Part shown: piece after piece, positions 60,136 through 64,000 of the stretch
Position numbering within the stretch: the stretch's first letter is position 1
Layout: the number at the start of each line of letters is the position of its first letter
Assembly: GCF_000430725.1 (NCBI RefSeq)
Contig: NZ_AUMO01000031.1
Location: 62,001-126,000, forward strand
Direction of reading: 5' to 3'
Length of the DNA: 64,000 nucleotides
Origin: Azohydromonas australica DSM 1124
GTDB lineage: Bacteria > Pseudomonadota > Gammaproteobacteria > Burkholderiales > Burkholderiaceae_C
The notes under the pieces: model-generated
What the model was told of the DNA's origin: nothing
Database searches by the model: none
What the model saw: only the letters and a program-made list of their open reading frames with translations
Position numbers and translations under genes: made by a program

Positions 60136-60780
60136 TCAGGCCGCTGCCGTCAGGCGCTCGTCCAGGCAGGCGCGGGCCCAGGCCTGCGCGCGCACCGTGG
60201 ACACCAGGCGCAGCAGGCCCCAGGTGAACACCGGCTCCAGCGCGGCTACGCCCAGGTAGGAGGCGGCGAACACGGCCCAGTCGGACAGCGCGGTGGCCTG
60301 CTCGCCTAGTGCCAGCCAGAAGCCCACCATCAGCGTCACGCCGGCGTAGTAGGCGGCGTCCAGGCGCACGATGCGGCGCAGGCCGGCTTGCGCCGCGCCC
60401 GCGGCGGCGCGGCCCAGCGTGTGCTGCACCACCATCAGCGGCACGATCAGCGACAGCGCGTTGACGGCCAGGTGCGCCAGGTCCTGCGGCTCGAACAGCA
60501 GGCCCTGCAGCAGCAGCCCGGCGGCGAAGCCGAAGAGCGTGGGCACGTAGCCCAGCAGCAGGTACATCGGCATGGCGCCGATCAGGTGCAGCTCCGAGGG
60601 CCCGGCCTTGAGGTGGAAGCTCTGCATCAGTACCGAGAAGAAGAGGGCGGCAATGGCCGTGCGCAGCCACAGCGCGGGGCGGCGCGCCAGTGCCGGCGCG
60701 TGCGCGGCGAGCACCGCCACGGCGGCGGCATTGGCGAACAGCAGCTTGTCCTGGGCCAGCAGGCCGGGTTCGATGTGCAT
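60136..60780 (-). CDS. cbiM: CbiM-like cobalt transport permease
   Basis: A 214-residue membrane protein with about six helices. It starts MHIEPG, keeping the His 2 that binds the metal in CbiM/NikM, and has FHLKAGPSELHLIGAMPMYLLLG. This is the energy-coupling-factor S-component type. No CbiN, CbiQ or CbiO partners are seen in the window, so it may act alone or with partners elsewhere. It is the first gene after the riboswitch and starts at ATG 60780 with AAGGA upstream. Confidence 0.82.
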   Translation of the reverse strand: MHIEPGLLAQDKLLFANAAAVAVLAAHAPALARRPALWLRTAIAALFFSVLMQSFHLKAGPSELHLIGAMPMYLLLGYVPTLFGFAAGLLLQGLLFEPQDLAHLAVNALSLIVPLMVVQHTLGRAAAGAAQAGLRRIVRLDAAYYAGVTLMVGFWLALGEQATALSDWAVFAASYLGVAALEPVFTWGLLRLVSTVRAQAWARACLDERLTAAA

Positions 60781-61094
60781 GGGAGTTCCTTCTGCTTGGG
60801 TTTCTCGGTGGCGGTTCAGGCGCCCAGCCCCGGGCCACCGCGCCGGGGCTGCGCGGGGATCAGGCGAGGACGCGCAGACCGGGTCTGCAGCCAGGAACGG
60901 GGGGAACAGCGGGTGTGGGCGCAGTGCTGCCGCCGTGCGCGCGGCACGGGGCGGCGGCCACCGGCCGCGCAGGGGTGCTACCGGCGCCGGACGGGCGCAG
61001 CAAGGCAGTGAGCATGGGAACTCGAAGCAACGGTGCCGGGCCCTGCTTACCCCGCAGGCCCCGAGCTGACACGCCGCGCCCGCCATGGCGGTTG
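60781..61094. other. Leader between riboswitch and cbiM
   Basis: About 314 bases of untranslated leader on the minus strand, rich in G and C. It must hold the expression platform of the upstream riboswitch and ends with an AAGGA ribosome-binding site before cbiM. The cbiM frame stays open into this stretch but the translation is low-complexity Pro/Arg/Ala and not convincing. No other gene was recognised. Confidence 0.5.
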
Positions 61095-61306
61095 CGGCTC
61101 CTCGTTGGCCGGTATCCGGGCTGGCGGCACGTCCGGGGAACCCTTCCCGGAAGCGGCAGCTTCCAGTGGGCGAGGACCCGGATGAGGCGTCACATGACGC
61201 CTCGGCCGTTGACCGTTGCGGGGGCAGCTCAGGCTGGGGTGCCGCGTGGCGGCGGCCCTTCCTGATTCCCGTTTAACCGGACCGGCGGAACACCGGTCCG
61301 AGCACC
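61095..61306 (-). promoter_or_regulatory. Cobalamin riboswitch upstream of the cbiM-cob operon
   Basis: Minus-strand AdoCbl riboswitch with the GCTGCCCCCGCAACGGT core, the B12 box CAGCCCGGATACCGGCC (about 61107-61124) and an opening GGTGCTCGG. It is nearly identical to the element at 51600-51812; where they differ in the arm GAGGCGTC/GACGCCTC the changes are compensatory, which supports the pairing. It should repress cobalt uptake and ring synthesis when cobalamin is plentiful. Confidence 0.93.
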
Positions 61307-61317
61307 AACGCGGCCGG

Positions 61318-61323
61318 ATTCTA
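61318..61323 (-). promoter_or_regulatory. Putative -10 element (TAGAAT) of the cbiM-cob operon
   Basis: TAGAAT on the minus strand lies 11 bases before the riboswitch start, matching the promoter in front of the 51.6-kb riboswitch. This shows that the duplicated block included the promoter. Confidence 0.45.
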
Positions 61324-61424
61324 TAGGCCTAGAGCCGAATGTCGATGGAAGTTGAGCGCGCATCCTGTATGGCATGACCGCTCGGTACGGGCTGCCGCTG
61401 AGCGGAGCGTGGGAGCCGAGCGGC

Positions 61425-61430
61425 TATGAT
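61425..61430 (+). promoter_or_regulatory. Putative -10 element (TATGAT) of the btuB transcript
   Basis: TATGAT lies 10 bases before the start of the plus-strand riboswitch, a good match to the sigma-70 -10 consensus. A clear -35 box was not found. Confidence 0.45.
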
Positions 61431-61440
61431 GCGCGCCGTT

Positions 61441-61677
61441 GGTGCTCGTCCCGGCCGCCTGGCCGGGACAGTTCAACGGGAATCAGGACGGGCCCGTGGC
61501 GATTTGACGTCACGCCCGCAACCTGAGCTGCCCCCGCAACGGTAAGCGGACGAGGATTCAACTTTCCTCAACTCGTGTCGAATCCACTGGGCCTCTGGCG
61601 CCGCCTCTGGTGCGCGCTGCATGCCTGGGAAGGGCACATGGGTCGTCTCCGCCAGCCCGGATACCGGCCAACGAGGT
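61441..61677 (+). promoter_or_regulatory. Cobalamin riboswitch upstream of btuB
   Basis: Plus-strand AdoCbl riboswitch: opening GGTGCTCG, core GAGCTGCCCCCGCAACGGTA (about 61525-61544) and B12 box CAGCCCGGATACCGGCC (61653-61669). Outside the core it differs clearly from the two minus-strand copies. A hairpin GCCGCGC-N6-GCGCGGC follows at 61681-61700 and may be the expression platform. It controls btuB and probably cobB. Confidence 0.93.
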
Positions 61678-61761
61678 GATGCCGCGCGAAAGCGCGCGGC
61701 GTCGTGAGGTGCGCGGCTGCGGGGAAGTGGCTGCGCGCGATGTGTTCCTGTTGACGTTTCC

Positions 61762-63630
61762 ATGTCCCTCTCCCGCAAGAGCCGCCCGGCTCGCTCCCTC
61801 GCGCGCGCCGCCGGCGTGCTGTCCCTGGTGCCCGTGGCCGCGATGGCGCAGGACCAGATGGTGGCCCTGGCCTCCACCCAGCCCATGGAGGCCGTCGTGG
61901 TGAGCGCCACGCGCAGCCCGCAGCCGCGCTCCTCGGTGCTGGCCGACGTGTCCGTGATCGAGCGCGACGAGATCGAGCGCGCCGGCGTGTTCAGCGTGGC
62001 GGACTTGCTGGCGCGGCAGCCGGGGGTTCAGATCAGCCGCAACGGCGGCGTGGGGAACAACACCAGCGTGTACATCCGCGGCGCCGAGAACCGGCAGGTC
62101 GCGGTCTACCTCGACGGCGTGCGGGTGGACTCCCAGACCAGCGGCGGCGCGATGTGGGAGCAGATCCCCATCGAGCAGATCGAGCGCATCGAGGTGCTGC
62201 GCGGCCCCGGCGCGGCGGTGTACGGCTCGGACGCCATCGGCGGCGTGGTGCAGCTCTTCACCAAGCGCGGCGCGGGCCCGATGCGGGCCTCGGCGTCGCT
62301 GTCCGCGGGCACCTACAACACGCGCCAGGGGCAGGTGAGCCTCAGCGGCGGGGACGGGGCCGTCGACTACTCGCTGTCGGCTTCGCATGGCCGCAGCGAC
62401 GGCTTCAGCGCCAAGACCGACGCGGGCTCCAACCCCGATGCCGACGGCTGGCAGCGCGGCTCGCTGCTGGCCCGCGTGGGCTGGGCCTTCGCGCCCGGCC
62501 ACCGCCTGGATGCCACGCTGCAGGGCAGCCACGTGCGCGCGGGCTACGACGCCAGCAAGACCCTGGACGACGTTGCCCGCCACGAGCTGCGCACCGCCGC
62601 CCTCAGCTGGCAGGGCCGCTGGTCCGAGACTTCGGAGAGCCGGGTGCAGCTGGGCGAGACCAACAGCGTCTACGAGTTGCAGCCGAGCTACTACCGGGCC
62701 GAGACCACGTTGCGCGACTTCCTGGCGCAGCACGAGCTGCGCCTGGGCTCGCAGCGCGTGACGGTGGCGGTGGAGCGGCGCGAGGACAAGCTGGACCTGG
62801 TGTCGCCCACCACCAAAGTCATGCCCGTGCTGCGCGACGGGCGCTTCCAGAACGGCGTGATGGCGGGCTGGCGCGGCGACTTCGGGGCGCACTCGCTGCA
62901 GGTGCATGCGCGCCACGACCACGACAGCGAGTTCGGCGGCAAGAGCACCGGCAGCCTGGCCTGGGGCTGGCGCTTCGCGCCGCAGTGGCGTGCCAGCGCC
63001 TCCGCGGCGACCACCTTCCGCGTGCCGACGCTGTACCAGCGCTTCGGGCCCTACGGCGTGTCCACGCTGGTGCCCGAGAGCGGCCACAACGTGGAGCTGG
63101 GCCTGCGCTGGGCCGAGGGCGGCAGCGAAGCGGGCGCCACGGTGTGGCGCAACGACGTGGACAACCTCATCAACTTCGGCGGTGCGGGCCCCTGTCCCAA
63201 CAAGACGAGCTGCTATGCGAACGTCGGCAGCGCACGTCTTGAGGGCCTGACGCTGGACGGCCGCACGCGCCTGGCCGGCATGTCGCTGCGCGGCTCGCTG
63301 GACCTCAACAACCCCACCAACCAGGACACGGGCAGGCAGTTGGCACGGCGTGCGAAACAGGTGGCGACCCTGGGCGCCGACACGGCCTGGGGCGGCTGGA
63401 ACCTGGGCGCGGAGGTGCAGACGGTGGGAGCACGCTTCGACAAGGAGGACAACCTCCAGCGCCTGGGGGGCTTCACGTTGTTCAACCTCGTGGCCAGCCG
63501 CTCGCTGGTCCCCGGCCTGGAGCTGCAGGCGCGCGTGGACAACCTGGCCGACAAGGCCTACGAGACGGCGCGCTTCTACGGCACCGCGGGCCGCACGCTG
63601 CTGGTGTCGCTGCGCTGGACGCAGCAGTGA
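61762..63630 (+). CDS. btuB: TonB-dependent vitamin B12 receptor
   Basis: A 622-residue outer-membrane receptor. A signal peptide (residues 1-29, ending VAAMAQ) precedes a TonB box (MEAVVVSATR), a BtuB-type plug (FSVADLLARQPGVQISRNGG, VYIRGAENRQVAVYLDGVRV, RIEVLRGPGAAVYGSDAIGG) and a barrel ending LLVSLRWTQQ. It imports cobalamin with TonB energy and a BtuCDF-type importer, which is not in the window. It follows a B12 riboswitch and is 14 bases upstream of cobB. Confidence 0.95.
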   Translation: MSLSRKSRPARSLARAAGVLSLVPVAAMAQDQMVALASTQPMEAVVVSATRSPQPRSSVLADVSVIERDEIERAGVFSVADLLARQPGVQISRNGGVGNNTSVYIRGAENRQVAVYLDGVRVDSQTSGGAMWEQIPIEQIERIEVLRGPGAAVYGSDAIGGVVQLFTKRGAGPMRASASLSAGTYNTRQGQVSLSGGDGAVDYSLSASHGRSDGFSAKTDAGSNPDADGWQRGSLLARVGWAFAPGHRLDATLQGSHVRAGYDASKTLDDVARHELRTAALSWQGRWSETSESRVQLGETNSVYELQPSYYRAETTLRDFLAQHELRLGSQRVTVAVERREDKLDLVSPTTKVMPVLRDGRFQNGVMAGWRGDFGAHSLQVHARHDHDSEFGGKSTGSLAWGWRFAPQWRASASAATTFRVPTLYQRFGPYGVSTLVPESGHNVELGLRWAEGGSEAGATVWRNDVDNLINFGGAGPCPNKTSCYANVGSARLEGLTLDGRTRLAGMSLRGSLDLNNPTNQDTGRQLARRAKQVATLGADTAWGGWNLGAEVQTVGARFDKEDNLQRLGGFTLFNLVASRSLVPGLELQARVDNLADKAYETARFYGTAGRTLLVSLRWTQQ

Positions 63631-63644
63631 GCGCCGGGGCCGCC

Positions 63645-64000
63645 ATGAGCCACGCACCCGCCGCCGTCCTGATTGCCGCCCCCGCCTCCGGCCAGGGCAA
63701 GACCACCGTGGCGGCGGCGCTGGCGCGGCTGCATGCCCGGGCCGGCGCGCGCGTGCGGGCCTTCAAGTGCGGCCCCGATTTCCTCGATCCGCAGTGGCTG
63801 GCCCTGGCCTCCGGCGCGCCGGTGGACTCGCTGGACCTGTGGATCAACGGCGAGGCCGACTGCGCCGCGCGCCTGGCCGCGGCCGCGCGCGAGGCGGACC
63901 TGCTGATCGTCGAAGGCGTCATGGGCCTCTTCGACGGCCAGCCCAGCGCCGCCGACCTGGCGCGGCGCTTCGGCATCCCGGTGCTGGCCGTGATCGACGC
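63645..64000 (+). CDS. cobB: Cobyrinic acid a,c-diamide synthase (5' part, cut by window edge)
   Basis: The first ~118 residues of CobB/CbiA are visible. The P-loop-like start is VLIAAPASGQGKTTVAAALARL, followed by FKCGPDFLDPQWL and LIVEGVMGLFDG, all typical. It amidates the a and c side chains with ATP and glutamine. It follows btuB by 14 bases and shares its riboswitch. The remaining missing steps (cobK/cbiJ, cobQ, cobU) may lie further right. Confidence 0.93.
   Translation, partial: MSHAPAAVLIAAPASGQGKTTVAAALARLHARAGARVRAFKCGPDFLDPQWLALASGAPVDSLDLWINGEADCAARLAAAAREADLLIVEGVMGLFDGQPSAADLARRFGIPVLAVID

Noticed and set aside
60781..61086. N-terminal extension of the cbiM frame
   Set aside because: It would remove the family-typical MHI start and consists of Pro/Arg/Cys-rich sequence lying in the riboswitch leader.

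Overview
The window is a very GC-rich chromosomal segment with dense coding, heavy use of GTG and TTG starts and ATGA/GTGA gene overlaps. Protein families and gene order (SoeABC next to an ssu cluster, cbi/cob genes with BluB, YcnI-PCuAC with DUF2946, several multi-domain sensor kinases) fit a betaproteobacterium of the order Burkholderiales (Comamonadaceae/Sphaerotilaceae type). The genus cannot be fixed from the sequence alone. I saw no rRNA, tRNA, CRISPR array, transposase or phage gene.

Region 1 (1-15 kb). A truncated nuclease-helicase (Rad3/XPD type) is followed by an AraC regulator with a DMT exporter, a DUF1810 protein, a MASE3-PAS-PAS hybrid histidine kinase, a DsbA/FrnE-like oxidoreductase overlapping an RlmN-like radical SAM enzyme, a BLUF photoreceptor convergent with an atypical OmpR-type regulator (Asp replaced by Glu), a chemoreceptor, and the molybdate importer modABC (minus strand). 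A CysB-like LysR regulator diverges from modABC across an operator-rich gap.

Region 2 (15.9-24.8 kb). Signalling block: a histidine kinase with a decayed ATPase domain sits 2 bases upstream of an intact hybrid kinase. A MASE1 kinase and a second chemoreceptor follow.

Region 3 (24.8-34.5 kb). Organosulfur/sulfite module: ssuE, ssuA, a VOC-fold protein in the place usually held by ssuD, ssuC, ssuB, a molbindin and an alpha/beta hydrolase on the minus strand, divergent from a three-subunit molybdenum enzyme that best fits sulfite dehydrogenase SoeABC. The apparent logic is: import sulfonate, release sulfite in the cytoplasm, and oxidise it with a Mo enzyme supplied by modABC and the molbindin.

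Region 4 (34.5-38.2 kb). Copper handling: a YcnI-PCuAC fusion, a TonB-dependent receptor and a DUF2946 protein.

Region 5 (38.2-64 kb). Cobalamin island. One block holds late steps (cobC, cobS, cobT, cobD-type decarboxylase, cbiB, cobO, bluB). A riboswitch-headed operon holds cbiM, cobM, cbiX, cobH, cbiD, cobL, cobI, cbiG, cobE, cobJ and a 2Fe-2S protein. A second riboswitch heads btuB and cobB (cut by the right edge). A third riboswitch, almost a copy of the first, heads a TonB receptor, an ExbB-like protein, a DUF2149 protein and a CobN-like protein with a signal peptide and a C-terminal membrane anchor. CbiX already provides early cobalt insertion and no chelatase ATPase subunits are visible, so this envelope CobN system probably does something other than ring synthesis. 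It is the most interesting part of the window: possibly a proton-motive-force-linked metal/tetrapyrrole machine under B12 control.
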